Positions 14,535 through 23,756 of a stretch of 64,000 bases of DNA are shown here, piece by piece. Each line of letters starts with the position of its first letter. The stretch's first letter is position 1. The stretch is from Pseudomonas sp. UYIF39 (lineage in GTDB: Bacteria > Pseudomonadota > Gammaproteobacteria > Pseudomonadales > Pseudomonadaceae): assembly GCF_029963765.1 (NCBI RefSeq), contig NZ_JALBYU010000022.1:1-64000 (forward strand), written 5' to 3'. A model generated the notes under the pieces. It was not told where the DNA came from. It did no database searches and worked only from the letters and a program-made list of their open reading frames with translations. The position numbers and the translations under genes were made by a program.

Positions 14535-16196
14535 ATGAACGAGAACACGCAATTCGATTACATCGTAGTGGGCGCAGGCGCTGCCGGTTGCGTGGTCGCC
14601 AGTCGTTTGTCGGAAGATTCGAATATTTCAGTCTGTCTGCTGGAAGCCGGCGGCCCCGACACCCATCCGCTGGTGCATATGCCGGCCGGCGTCGCGGCGA
14701 TGGTGCCGACCTCGATCAACAACTGGCAGTACCAGACCGTGCCGCAAGCCGGCTTGAACGGCCGCATCGGTTATCAGCCACGGGGCAAGACCCTGGGCGG
14801 CAGTTCTTCGATCAATGCCATGGCCTATCACCGCGGTCATCCGCAAGACTTCGATCGCTGGGCCGCCCTGGGTAACCCGGGATGGAGTTACCGGGAGGTG
14901 CTGCCGTTCTTCAAGCGCGCCGAGCACAACGAACACTTCAAAGATGAATTGCATGGCCAGAACGGCCCGCTGAATGTGCGTTTCCACTCCTCGCCCAATC
15001 CCTTTGGCGAAACCTTTGTCGAGGCCGGCGTACAGGCGGGTTACCCGGCCTGCCCCGACCAGAACGGCGCGAGCATGGAAGGTTTCGGTCGTGTGCAGGT
15101 CATGCAAAAGGACGGACAGCGTTGCAGCGCGGCCAAAGCCTATCTGACGCCGAACCGCCACCGGACGAATCTGCACATCGAAACCCACGCCCACGCCACG
15201 CGCATCCTTTTCGACGGCAAGCGCGCCATGGGCATCGAGTTCATGCAAAACGGCGTCAAGCGTACCTTGCACGCGCGTCACGAGTTGATTCTGAGTTCCG
15301 GGGCCTTCAATTCCCCGCAGCTATTGCTGCTGTCCGGTGTGGGGCCGATTGGCGAATTGCTGAAATTCGACATACCGGTGGTCCATGGGCTGCCGGGCGT
15401 GGGCCAGAACCTGGTGGACCACATCGACTACGTGCATTCCTACCGCGTGAAATCCCGTCACCTGATCGGCCTGTCGCTGGCGGGCGCCTGGGACATCGCC
15501 AAAGCGGCTATCCGTTACTGGCGGCGACGCAGAGGTCCGCTGACCACCAACTTCGCCGAGGCCTGCGCCTTCGTTCAGACCTCTCCCGAGCTGGATCAGG
15601 CGGACATTGAACTGGCCCTGACCATCGCCATGTTTGCCGACCACGGCCGCACGCTGTATCGCGGTCATGGCCTGAGTATTCATGCCTGCCTGCTGCACCC
15701 CAAAAGCGTCGGGCAACTCAGCCTGGCCAGCGCGGACCCCATGGTCCCGCCACTGATCGACCCGGCGTTTCTGACCCACCCGGACGACATCAAGACGTTG
15801 ATCAAAGGCTATCGCGTCATCCAGAAGGTGATGGCCACACCAGCCTTCCAGGCATTCAGTCCAAAAGATGTCATTGAGGAGCCGATGTTCACCGACGCCG
15901 AAATCGAACGCGTCCTGCGCGACCGATCCGACACCCTCTATCACCCGGTGGGCACCTGCAAAATGGGCGACGACGCGATGGCGGTGGTGGATGCCCGATT
16001 GAAGGTCCATGGCCTTGAAGGCTTGCGCGTGGTCGATGCCTCGATCATGCCGACTATCATTGGATGCAGCACCACCGCCGCCACGGTGATGATCGGCGAA
16101 AAAGCCGCCGAATTCATCCGTCAGGACCGTGTAACCAGCGCCTCTCTTTCCTCGAAGGACGATCATGAATCCAGTACCCGCCCTTACCCCGCATAA
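14535..16196 (+). CDS. GMC family FAD-dependent alcohol/choline-type dehydrogenase
   Basis: A flavoprotein of 553 residues. The Rossmann motif VVGAGAAGCV is at 11-20, GMC signature 1 around GYQPRGKTLGGSSSINAM (79-96), signature 2 around SSGAFNSPQLLLLSGVGP, and the catalytic histidine in YHPVGTCKMG. Relatives are AlkJ-type alcohol dehydrogenases and choline dehydrogenase. In the final active-site motif, where family members have N-T-N-A-P-T, this protein has S-T-T-A-A-T, so the second catalytic asparagine is a threonine. The start at 14535 follows AGAGAAGAACGC. It is divergent from the AraC gene and overlaps the next small membrane protein by 32 bp. Inferred role: oxidises the alcohol released by the nearby sulfatases. 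Confidence 0.9.
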   Translation: MNENTQFDYIVVGAGAAGCVVASRLSEDSNISVCLLEAGGPDTHPLVHMPAGVAAMVPTSINNWQYQTVPQAGLNGRIGYQPRGKTLGGSSSINAMAYHRGHPQDFDRWAALGNPGWSYREVLPFFKRAEHNEHFKDELHGQNGPLNVRFHSSPNPFGETFVEAGVQAGYPACPDQNGASMEGFGRVQVMQKDGQRCSAAKAYLTPNRHRTNLHIETHAHATRILFDGKRAMGIEFMQNGVKRTLHARHELILSSGAFNSPQLLLLSGVGPIGELLKFDIPVVHGLPGVGQNLVDHIDYVHSYRVKSRHLIGLSLAGAWDIAKAAIRYWRRRRGPLTTNFAEACAFVQTSPELDQADIELALTIAMFADHGRTLYRGHGLSIHACLLHPKSVGQLSLASADPMVPPLIDPAFLTHPDDIKTLIKGYRVIQKVMATPAFQAFSPKDVIEEPMFTDAEIERVLRDRSDTLYHPVGTCKMGDDAMAVVDARLKVHGLEGLRVVDASIMPTIIGCSTTAATVMIGEKAAEFIRQDRVTSASLSSKDDHESSTRPYPA

Positions 16197-16524
16197 GCTT
16201 CTTGTGGTTGCAGCGGTTGTCGAACTGGCGACCGGCGTGGCGCTGCTGCTCACGCCAGGCCTTGTCTGCAACCTGTTGCTGGGAATGACCGCGACGGACG
16301 CGAACAACCTCATCGCCCGCTGTTTTGGCATCGCGCTGATTGCGCTCGCCATCGCGTGTTGGCCCCGAGCGGACAACCCTGCCGCGTTGCGTTCGATGCT
16401 GTACTACAACGGGGCGATTGCGTTGTACCTGGCGTACATCGGCGTGTGGGTCGGCGGTGGGTTATTGCTTTGGCCCGCAGTGGTATTGCATGCCGTGATG
16501 ACCGCGTTGTTTCTACGTCGTTAA
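16165..16524 (+). CDS. Small integral membrane protein
   Basis: A protein of 119 residues with four predicted membrane helices (about 12-30, 49-64, 80-93 and 97-116), joined by short loops and ending in LRR. The ATG at 16165 lies inside the end of the GMC gene, with AGGA a few bases upstream, so the genes overlap by 32 bp and are probably coupled. No functional family is recognised; size and topology recall DoxX-like or other four-helix membrane proteins. It may hold the GMC dehydrogenase or an electron acceptor near the membrane; this is inference from context. Confidence 0.7.
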   Translation: MNPVPALTPHKLLVVAAVVELATGVALLLTPGLVCNLLLGMTATDANNLIARCFGIALIALAIACWPRADNPAALRSMLYYNGAIALYLAYIGVWVGGGLLLWPAVVLHAVMTALFLRR

Positions 16525-16563
16525 CCTCCCCCCACCTCTAAATTCATCCAAAGGAGTACGCAC

Positions 16564-17685
16564 ATGGGCGTATTGGACGGCGTTCGTATCGTCGAAATCG
16601 CCGGCATCGGCCCGGGGCCGTTTTGCGGCATGTTGCTGGCGGACATGGGCGCCGAGGTGATCCTTGTCGAGCGCTCGGTGACCAAGGGCGCTGACATGCT
16701 CGACCTGGGCAAGCACGCTATCGTCAATCGCGGCAAACAATCGATTGCCCTGAACCTCAAAGACCCTGAAGCCATCGAAGCGGTGTTACGCCTGATCGAG
16801 GGCGCCGACGCGTTGATCGAAGGCATGCGCCCTGGCGTCATGGAGCGTCTGGGCCTGGGCCCCGACGTGTGCCTGGCGCGCAACCCACGGCTGGTTTACG
16901 GGCGCATGACCGGTTGGGGTCAACAAGGTCCGTTGGCGCAGGCCGCCGGGCACGACCTCAATTACATCGCGCTGTCCGGCGCCTTGTGGTTCAGTGGCGA
17001 GGCCGGCCAGCCACCGATGGCGCCCCCTACCCTGGTGGGCGATCTGGGCGGTGGTGCGTTGTACCTGGCGATGGGCATTTTGGCCGGGATCATCAACGCC
17101 AGCACCAACGGTGTCGGCCAAGTGGTGGATGCGGCGATTGTCGATGGCAGCGCCAACCTGATGAACCTGTTGCTGTCGGCGCACGCTGCCGGCCAGCAGC
17201 CGCTGGAACGAGGTTGCGGGCTGCTCGATGGCGCGCACTGGGCCCGCACTTATGCATGTGCCGATGGCTTGTTTGTCAGCGTGCAGGCCCTCGAACCGCA
17301 GTTCAACGCTCTGCTGTTCAATAAACTCGGACTGGGTGACGACGCGGATTTCAAGGCCCCCTACGATCCACGTTTGTGGGGGCCGTTGCGTAAGCGACTG
17401 GAAGCCGTGTTTGCCAGCCAACCGCGCCAGCACTGGATCGATCTGCTGGAAGGCACCGATGCCTGCTTCGCCCCGGTACTGACACCGGCCGAAGCCCTGA
17501 CGCATCCGCACATGGCCGAGCGTGGCGTGTACTCGCGTCAGAACGGCGTACTGCAGGCCGCACCGGCGCCACGGTTTTCAGCGACGCCTTCGGCGGTTGG
17601 CAGTGTTCCGTCTCGAGGGGAACACAGCACAGGCATTCTGCGCAAAGCAGGCTTGAGCGAAGAGCAAATCCAGCGATTGAGCTGA
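16564..17685 (+). CDS. CaiB/BaiF (type III) CoA-transferase family, alpha-methylacyl-CoA racemase-like
   Basis: A protein of 373 residues. It begins GVLDGVRIVEIAGIGPGPFCG-MLLADMGAEVI, the typical N-terminus of alpha-methylacyl-CoA racemases, and continues with NRGKQSIALNLK and the segment VVDAAIVDGSANLM (about 185-198) containing the aspartate used for catalysis. Length fits racemases (about 360-380) better than formyl-CoA transferases (about 400-430). RBS AAAGGAG precedes the ATG. With acyl-CoA ligase and acyl-CoA dehydrogenase encoded nearby, conversion of 2R- to 2S-methylacyl-CoA before beta-oxidation is plausible, which would imply a methyl-branched substrate. CoA transfer remains possible. 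Confidence 0.87.
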   Translation: MGVLDGVRIVEIAGIGPGPFCGMLLADMGAEVILVERSVTKGADMLDLGKHAIVNRGKQSIALNLKDPEAIEAVLRLIEGADALIEGMRPGVMERLGLGPDVCLARNPRLVYGRMTGWGQQGPLAQAAGHDLNYIALSGALWFSGEAGQPPMAPPTLVGDLGGGALYLAMGILAGIINASTNGVGQVVDAAIVDGSANLMNLLLSAHAAGQQPLERGCGLLDGAHWARTYACADGLFVSVQALEPQFNALLFNKLGLGDDADFKAPYDPRLWGPLRKRLEAVFASQPRQHWIDLLEGTDACFAPVLTPAEALTHPHMAERGVYSRQNGVLQAAPAPRFSATPSAVGSVPSRGEHSTGILRKAGLSEEQIQRLS

Positions 17686-17688
17686 TCT

Positions 17689-17822
17689 CTGTAGCAGCTG
17701 GCGCAGCCTGCGTTCGGCTGCGAAGCAGTCGTGAATCAGGCGACGCGGTAATCCAGGAAGACCGCGCACTCAGATGTCACGACTGCTGCGCAGCCGAACG
17801 CAGGCTGCGCCAGCTGCTACAG
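17689..17822. repeat. Long inverted repeat (REPIN, GTAGCAGCTGGCGCAGCC type)
   Basis: The left arm CTGTAGCAGCTGGCGCAGCC continues TGCGTTCGGCTGCG, and the right arm is its exact inverted copy ending at 17822, 34 bp per arm. Inner segments AGCAGTCGTGA and TCACGACTGCT also pair. It sits between the convergent CaiB-type and DUF2889 genes and may terminate transcription from both sides. Confidence 0.9.
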
Positions 17823-17849
17823 GTTGCGTTCACCGCTACGGGATTGTCC

Positions 17850-18404
17850 TCAGTTTTTCAGGAACACCGCCACAGGACTGTCCTCACGCAACGCGTAACA
17901 GGTATTGAGCAGTTGACCGGTGGCGTTGCTGTAAGCCTCGGTGTCTGCCGCCGTGCGCGGTGCAACCATCGCCCGGGCCATGGGAATAGTCTGAAACGCC
18001 GTCGTAGCGATTGGCAGCAGTAACTCGGTCAAATGCACGCAGCCACCGATCCCGCCAAACAGCTCTTTGATCCGACGCGAGAACCCTGGCCCGATCCGCT
18101 CGCGGAGCAATTTTTCATAGCCCGGCATGGCGCCGCGACATTGGCTGGTGGGCACGTCGGGCATGGCGACATGCACCTCACGCACAATAAAGTCATCGTC
18201 CAGGGTCAGACGAATCAGCATTCCATGATAGGTCTGCTCCGCCGCCACGATCCGGCCTTCCGCCAGGGTCACTGGATGAGTTTTGCTGTCGCTCAATCGT
18301 CCTTCGATGTCCCACAGACCATCCGTACGCAAATAGCCCTGGCACTCAACCTTGCGCCGGTGAATCAACCGGCGGCCCCACTCGTCGACTTCCTCGATCA
18401 TCAT
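17850..18404 (-). CDS. DUF2889 family protein
   Basis: A protein of 184 residues that fits DUF2889: RRLIHRRKVECQGYLRTDG followed by LWDIEGRLSDSK (10-40), then HGMLIRLTLDDDFIVREVHV, and a cluster around FGGIGGCVHLTELL (about 115-129). The function of the family is unknown; members are often encoded near aromatic, steroid or lipid catabolic genes. It starts one base after the sulfatase stop, so it is the last gene of the alkylsulfatase - aldehyde dehydrogenase - sulfatase operon. No signal peptide; it should be cytosolic. Confidence 0.8.
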   Translation of the reverse strand: MMIEEVDEWGRRLIHRRKVECQGYLRTDGLWDIEGRLSDSKTHPVTLAEGRIVAAEQTYHGMLIRLTLDDDFIVREVHVAMPDVPTSQCRGAMPGYEKLLRERIGPGFSRRIKELFGGIGGCVHLTELLLPIATTAFQTIPMARAMVAPRTAADTEAYSNATGQLLNTCYALREDSPVAVFLKN

Positions 18405-20177
18405 TCAAATCGTCCTCTTGCGACGGCGGCGCCAGACCAGCACCCCCACCAGCAACGCGATGATTGCAAGGACCGGCGGCGCGGCAGCCTTGAGCTTGGG
18501 CATGACCACATGCTTCAAGGCATACAACTGCCCTTGGCGCATGTAGTCATAACCCGCGGGCATCGGCAGCACACCGTTGGCGCGGGCGTATTCGGCGTAG
18601 TCGGCCTGCATGCGCTGGAAGCGCTCCGGCATCTGCTGCTGCAAGTCGACCACTTCACCGGGGTCGGTGGCGATGTTGTAAAGGTGCCATTGTTCGTTGC
18701 CCACCGGTTTCAGGCTCCTCACCAGTTTGTAGTCGCCTTTGAACAATGCGGCGCTCCCGGACAGCTCATAACCGATGGCCTGATCCTCGGGATGCACTCG
18801 CTCGGAACCGCCTTGGAGCACCGGCACCAGACTGCTGCCGATCAACGGTTCCACGGCTTTTCCCCGGTAATGGCCGTCGTGGGGTTGGATACCGGCCACC
18901 TCCAGCAGCGTCGGGACAATGTCGGTGACATGGGTGAAGGTTTTGGCAATGTGATTGGCCTGGATGCCGGGCACCCCGGAAACGATCAATGGGGTGCGCA
19001 AGCCGCCCTCGCCCGCAAAGAACTTGTAGCCGCTCAAGGGCGAGGCCGCGGCGCTGGCCCAACTTGGACCGATACTGGTGAAGGCACCCTTGCTGCCCAG
19101 GCGATCGAGTTGACGGGTGTAGTTCATTTCCAGCCACAACCGCAGCGCTGGAAGGGTGTAAGGATCGGTGGGCTCACTGCCGTTATCGGACAAAAACACG
19201 AACACGGTGTTGTCGTACTCCCCCGTGGCTTTGAGATGAGCGATCAGGCGACCGATCTCGCGGTCCATGGTTTCGCCCATGCCGGCATAGACTTCCATGC
19301 GTCGTGCTTCGTAGCGTTTTTCGTTCTCATCCAATGCATCCCAGTCGGCGGTGCTGGCCATCGTCTGCATACCGACTCCCGCGGGAATCAGCCCCAGTTC
19401 AACCGCTCGGTCGCGACGAGCCTTGCGCAATGCGGTCCAGCCTTCGTCATAGCGACCGCGGTATTTGTCGATGACATCCTTGGGCGCCTGGACGGGAACG
19501 TGATTGGCCTGAAAGCCCAGATACGCGAAGAAAGGTTTGCCGTCCTGCCGGTCGGCGGCGATGTAATCCATGGCTTTGTCGACGATGAAGGTCGATGAGT
19601 AATAGTCCTTGGGCAAATGCGCCGGCTGTCCGTTCTCGAACCAGGCAGCCTTGTCGTAAAGCGGCGCATACGGCCGCTCTTGCCAGTTGTCAGAGCCGCT
19701 GTCGGCCTGGATGAACGAGCGGTCGAAACCGCGGTTGTTCGGCAAGGTGTCAGGGGTTTTGCCCAAATGCCATTTGCCGGTGATGTAGGTGTGATAACCG
19801 CCGTCCTTGAGCAGGCTGGCGACGGTGATCGCATTGTCGTTGAGCACGCCGCTGTAACCGGGTTTGCCCAGGTGTTCATCGGGCATGGTTTCCGGCATGT
19901 TGCCGACGCCGTTGCGGTGGTTGTCGACGCCCGTCAGCAGCATCGAACGTGTGGGCGAGCAAGAGGCCGTGACATGGAAGTCCGAGAAACGCACGCCTTC
20001 GCGGGCCAGGGTGTCGATGTTGGGCGTGGCGATTTCGCTGCCGAACGAGCCGACATCGCTATAGCCCCAATCGTCGGCCACCAACACCACGATATTCGGG
20101 CGCTTGGGCGTTGCAAAACTTTGGGTGACGAAGGCTAGACAACACAGGGCCAGGGCAAGCGGTTTCCACGAAATCAT
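18405..20177 (-). CDS. Arylsulfatase-type sulfatase with C-terminal membrane anchor
   Basis: A sulfatase of 590 residues (alkaline-phosphatase superfamily). The signal peptide is 1-22, the metal ligands begin in VLVADDWGYSD (D35, D36), and the formylglycine motif is C73-S-P-T-R77, so the cysteine must be oxidised by a formylglycine-generating enzyme not seen in the window. The second metal site lies in FLSDNGSEPTD. Near the C-terminus is a hydrophobic helix, PPVLAIIALLVGVLVW, followed by RRRRKRTI, so the protein is probably tethered to the inner membrane with the enzyme in the periplasm. RBS AAGGAA precedes the ATG. It hydrolyses a sulfate ester; the substrate is unknown, but its operon partners suggest an alkyl sulfate. 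Confidence 0.9.
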   Translation of the reverse strand: MISWKPLALALCCLAFVTQSFATPKRPNIVVLVADDWGYSDVGSFGSEIATPNIDTLAREGVRFSDFHVTASCSPTRSMLLTGVDNHRNGVGNMPETMPDEHLGKPGYSGVLNDNAITVASLLKDGGYHTYITGKWHLGKTPDTLPNNRGFDRSFIQADSGSDNWQERPYAPLYDKAAWFENGQPAHLPKDYYSSTFIVDKAMDYIAADRQDGKPFFAYLGFQANHVPVQAPKDVIDKYRGRYDEGWTALRKARRDRAVELGLIPAGVGMQTMASTADWDALDENEKRYEARRMEVYAGMGETMDREIGRLIAHLKATGEYDNTVFVFLSDNGSEPTDPYTLPALRLWLEMNYTRQLDRLGSKGAFTSIGPSWASAAASPLSGYKFFAGEGGLRTPLIVSGVPGIQANHIAKTFTHVTDIVPTLLEVAGIQPHDGHYRGKAVEPLIGSSLVPVLQGGSERVHPEDQAIGYELSGSAALFKGDYKLVRSLKPVGNEQWHLYNIATDPGEVVDLQQQMPERFQRMQADYAEYARANGVLPMPAGYDYMRQGQLYALKHVVMPKLKAAAPPVLAIIALLVGVLVWRRRRKRTI

Positions 20178-20224
20178 TCACAGGTTCCTTTGCTTTTTTT
20201 TGTGGGAGCGATGTCTGGCTCAAA

Positions 20225-21694
20225 TCAGGGCTTCAAAAGAGCGCCGATGACCCGGCGAAACAGCCGGCCATAGGGCGGGCGCAAAACGCCCATGACGTCC
20301 CATTTCGGTGGTGTGAACACCGAACGTTCCAGGCTGAAGGCCTTGAACCCATACCCTCCTCGGTAACGACCAAACCCCGAGTGACCACAGCCACCAAACG
20401 GCAAATCCGTCTGGAACAGGTGCTGCATGACTTCGTTGAGACACGCGCCCCCCGAATGGGTACGCTCCAGCACATGCCTGGCTTCAGCGCGGTTGTCACC
20501 GAAGTAATACAGCGCCAAGGGCCGCGGACGCGCATTGATGTACTCAAGCGCTTCGTTGATATGGCGATACCCGCGAATCGGTAGCAACGGACCGAAGACT
20601 TCTTCTTGCATCGCCAGTGTCGTGTCCGGAGGATCAACCAGCAGGGTCGGTGCGATCTTGCGTGAAGCGCTCAAGTCCTCGTTGCCCGGATTGACCTCGA
20701 TCACCCTGACGCACTGTTCGCGGGCGTCTTGCAGACAGGCCTGCATCCGCCGGTACTGCCCGGGCGTGGCCATGGCCGTGTAGTCAGGATTGTTCAGCAG
20801 GGTCGGGAACAGACGCTGCAATTCGAGTTGCATGACGCTCAACAAGCGCTCGAGGTCATCCTCGTGCACAAACACATAGTCCGGCGCGATACAGGCCTGA
20901 CCACTGCTGACCCCCTTGCCGCCCCAGATGCGTCTGGCAGCGTTTTCCAGGTCAGCGCCGCGACCGATGATGGTCGGGGATTTGCCGCCCAGTTCCAGGG
21001 TCAACGGCGTCAAATTTTCTGCCGCAGCGCGCATCACCAGACGCCCGACCCGCGGGCTGCCGGTAAACACCAGATGATCGAGTGGCATGGCAGAAAACGC
21101 CGCGCCCAGTTCAGCGCCGCCAATAAAGGCAGCCACCTCGCTGTCATCGAACGCCTGAGCCAGCAGCTCAATCAGCACGCCCGCTGTTGCCGGTGACTGG
21201 TCAGAAAACAGAATAATCGTCCGGTTACCGGCTGCCAGCGCTTCGGCCAGCGGCCCAAGCGCGATGGCAATCGGAAAATTCCACGGGGAAATAATGCCGA
21301 TCGTGCCCAATGGCTGGAAATGAATTTCCGCCCTGGCACCCAGCCAGCCGCTGCCCAGTTCGGCTTTGCGCCGCTGCGGTTTCATCCAGCGGTGAACATG
21401 GTCGCGGGCGTACTTGAGGCCCTGGACCGGCAACAGAACATCGGCCATCAGCGATTGGTCATGGCTGCGCCAGGTGAAGTCGCTGGCCAACGCCTCGCAC
21501 AACCGCTGCTGATTTTTCAGCAACAGAACGATGACCCGGTTGATGCGCTCGATGCGCAATTCAGCAGACGGAGGCCCTTCGGCCAGGGACGCGGCTTGCT
21601 GGCAGGCGAGCACAGCACGGACCCGCTCGGGTGCAGACTTAGCGCTGGCGGATTTATCGCCAGGCGTTTTGAAGTCGTGCAGTGCAGAGTGCAT
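20225..21694 (-). CDS. Aldehyde dehydrogenase, coniferyl aldehyde dehydrogenase-like
   Basis: A protein of 489 residues from the ATG at 21694, which has GGAG eight bases upstream. It carries the NAD(P) aldehyde dehydrogenase signatures: IISPWNFPIAIALGPLAEA (substrate/cofactor site), FTGSPRVGR, LELGGKSP with the general-base glutamate, and SGQACIAPDY with the catalytic cysteine. The overall pattern, including a C-terminal hydrophobic tail, resembles coniferyl aldehyde and fatty aldehyde dehydrogenases (class 3 type). It starts ten bases after the alkylsulfatase stop and is followed by the sulfatase. Inferred role: oxidises the aldehyde from the GMC enzyme to a carboxylic acid. Confidence 0.88.
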   Translation of the reverse strand: MHSALHDFKTPGDKSASAKSAPERVRAVLACQQAASLAEGPPSAELRIERINRVIVLLLKNQQRLCEALASDFTWRSHDQSLMADVLLPVQGLKYARDHVHRWMKPQRRKAELGSGWLGARAEIHFQPLGTIGIISPWNFPIAIALGPLAEALAAGNRTIILFSDQSPATAGVLIELLAQAFDDSEVAAFIGGAELGAAFSAMPLDHLVFTGSPRVGRLVMRAAAENLTPLTLELGGKSPTIIGRGADLENAARRIWGGKGVSSGQACIAPDYVFVHEDDLERLLSVMQLELQRLFPTLLNNPDYTAMATPGQYRRMQACLQDAREQCVRVIEVNPGNEDLSASRKIAPTLLVDPPDTTLAMQEEVFGPLLPIRGYRHINEALEYINARPRPLALYYFGDNRAEARHVLERTHSGGACLNEVMQHLFQTDLPFGGCGHSGFGRYRGGYGFKAFSLERSVFTPPKWDVMGVLRPPYGRLFRRVIGALLKP

Positions 21695-21704
21695 GTTCAA
21701 GCTC

Positions 21705-23756
21705 CTATCGTGCGGGCTCATTGGGGCCTACCAGTTCGAAGTCTGGAGAGAACTTGTCCAGCGAGCCGAGCACGTCATAGACCGCTATTTTGCTGCCATC
21801 GATCTTCAGGTCCCCTTTGAAGACCGCCTCGATCGGCGACACTTTCTCCGCCAGAATCGCGTTCAGCGTCTCGCGTGTCAGGGTCAGGGTGGCATCGGCC
21901 TTGTCGGCGTTGTAATCGGCGATATAAGTCAACGCCGAGTTCTCCAGGTTGAGCGTGTAGCGCTTGCCCGACGGACCGACATCCGTGAAGTTCCAGTTGA
22001 GGACAATGTGTTTTCCCTCTACATCCGGGGCCTTTAGACGCACACCCAGGTAATCGAAAATATTGTCGATGGTCAGCGCCCGAAGCATGTCGGGGCTGGC
22101 GGTACGCAGCGGTGAAGCGAGTTTTTTACCACCGCTGCGATGCTCCATGGCGGCAGCCAGATAGCTGTTGCGCTCTACCGCCGATTCGGCCTGGTAACCC
22201 AACTGCTCCAAGGCATCAGCCGCCAATTCCCGAGCCGCGCTGTTGCTCGGTTCGGCGTACACCAAATGGCTCATGGCTTGTGCCACCCAGCGGTACTGGC
22301 CGTTGGCGAAGTCAGTGCGGGCACGGGCCAACACGGCGTCGGCACCGCCGCCGTACTCAACGAATTTCTTGCCGTAATCACCGTCGGACAACGCATCGAG
22401 ATTGGCCGGATTGGCGTCATACCAGCCCATGTATTGCTGATATACCGCCTTGGCGTTGCGTTGTACCGAACCGTAAAACCCGTGGGTGAAGGCCTCACTG
22501 GTCAGGCTCGCAGGGACGTGATTGCGCATGTATTCGCCAATCTCGACCGGTTTGTAGCCCTTGTTGACCAGGCGCAATGACTGGTCATGCAACCACTTGT
22601 ACATGTCCCGTTGTTTGGACAAATAGTTGACTACGCGGTCATGGCCAAAGACCGGCCAACCGTGTTGCCCCACCAGGACATCGGCGCCTGGGGCGAACTG
22701 ATGCAGCGCCTCATTGAGGTACTTCGACCAGGCCAGGCCATCACGGATCGTCGCCCCACGCAATGTCAGCAATTGATGCTGGGTCGGCAGTGCCAGCTCG
22801 CCGGTATCGAGCACCTTGAACTGGGGAAAGTAGTGGATGAACTCGGCCGGTGCCTCGGTGCCGGGAGCAAGCATGTTGACGATCTCTACACCATCGATGG
22901 TCAGCGTCTGCACCGGCTGATTGAGCTCGAGGGTCGGCGCGATCATCGTGATGGTGCCGTTGGACAATGCCTTGGCACCGCCGAGGTCGATCTGGCCCTG
23001 GGCGCTACGCGGCAAGGTCGTACCAAACTGGTACTCGGCGCGTCGGCTCATGGCGTTGCCGGCCATGACGTTCTCGGCGACCGCCGTTTCCGTGAACCCT
23101 GCCGGGGCAATGATCTGCACTTTGCCTGACTTCACGTCCTCCTCATCGACGATGCCGCGAATGCCCGCAAAGTGATCGACGTGACTGTGGTTGTAGAACA
23201 CCGCCACAACTGGCTTGCGCGGCCGATGCTGGTAATACAGCTCAAGCGAGGCATGCGCCACTTCCGTGGCCAGGTTGCAGTCAATGATGATCAGGCCGGT
23301 GTTGCCTTCGATGATGGTCATGTTGGTCAGATCAAGACCGCGCACCTGATAAAAACCTTCGGTGACCTTGAACAACCCGTTGGACATGCTTTTGCGGGCT
23401 TGCTGCCACAGGCTCGGATTGACCGTCGCCGGTGCATCGGCGCTGCCGAGAAACTCGTAACCTTTAAGGCTGTACACCACATGACCGTCGGCAGCGGTGG
23501 TTTCGGCGTCTGGCAGGCTGGCGATAAAGCCGCGCTGGATGTCGGCTTCCACCGCCTGATCCACCGGAGGCATGCTCTGCGCGGTGGCCGCGTGGACCGC
23601 AATGGTCGCCGCCGTCGCCGCTTTCTGCCCCCCCTGGCCGGCGATGTTGTCCACCACAGGCCCAGACACGCCGGCTTGACCGCGTGACCAGTGCAAAGCC
23701 CCGGCAATACTGGCAGCCAGCACCGACACCGTCAGCACGACACGGAAAGTTTTCAT
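21705..23756 (-). CDS. Alkyl sulfatase, metallo-beta-lactamase fold (SdsA1-like)
   Basis: A protein of 683 residues from the ATG at 23756, beginning with a signal/anchor segment (MKTFRVVLTVSVLAASIAGA). The Zn-binding motif is YNHSHVDHFAG (H190, H192, D194, H195), followed by segments with further ligands (GTEAPAEF, DTGELALPTQH, VGQHGWPVFG). Residues about 425-560 form the helical dimerisation domain and the C-terminal 130 residues an SCP2-like lipid-binding domain (NLENSALTYIADYNADKADA). This is the plan of SdsA1, which cuts primary alkyl sulfates such as SDS; some relatives take secondary alkyl sulfates. It is first in its operon and divergent from the beta-oxidation operon, a strong context for alkyl sulfate use. 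Confidence 0.88.
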   Translation of the reverse strand: MKTFRVVLTVSVLAASIAGALHWSRGQAGVSGPVVDNIAGQGGQKAATAATIAVHAATAQSMPPVDQAVEADIQRGFIASLPDAETTAADGHVVYSLKGYEFLGSADAPATVNPSLWQQARKSMSNGLFKVTEGFYQVRGLDLTNMTIIEGNTGLIIIDCNLATEVAHASLELYYQHRPRKPVVAVFYNHSHVDHFAGIRGIVDEEDVKSGKVQIIAPAGFTETAVAENVMAGNAMSRRAEYQFGTTLPRSAQGQIDLGGAKALSNGTITMIAPTLELNQPVQTLTIDGVEIVNMLAPGTEAPAEFIHYFPQFKVLDTGELALPTQHQLLTLRGATIRDGLAWSKYLNEALHQFAPGADVLVGQHGWPVFGHDRVVNYLSKQRDMYKWLHDQSLRLVNKGYKPVEIGEYMRNHVPASLTSEAFTHGFYGSVQRNAKAVYQQYMGWYDANPANLDALSDGDYGKKFVEYGGGADAVLARARTDFANGQYRWVAQAMSHLVYAEPSNSAARELAADALEQLGYQAESAVERNSYLAAAMEHRSGGKKLASPLRTASPDMLRALTIDNIFDYLGVRLKAPDVEGKHIVLNWNFTDVGPSGKRYTLNLENSALTYIADYNADKADATLTLTRETLNAILAEKVSPIEAVFKGDLKIDGSKIAVYDVLGSLDKFSPDFELVGPNEPAR

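Noticed and set aside
18033..19598. Antisense open frame of about 520 codons opposite the sulfatase and DUF2889 genes
   Set aside because: The minus-strand sulfatase has catalytic motifs and a signal peptide; the plus-strand frame has neither domain nor start signal.
20199..20213. Short REP-like sequence between the sulfatase and aldehyde dehydrogenase genes
   Set aside because: Only one half (TGTGGGAGCGATG) is present without an inverted partner; too short to list as an element.
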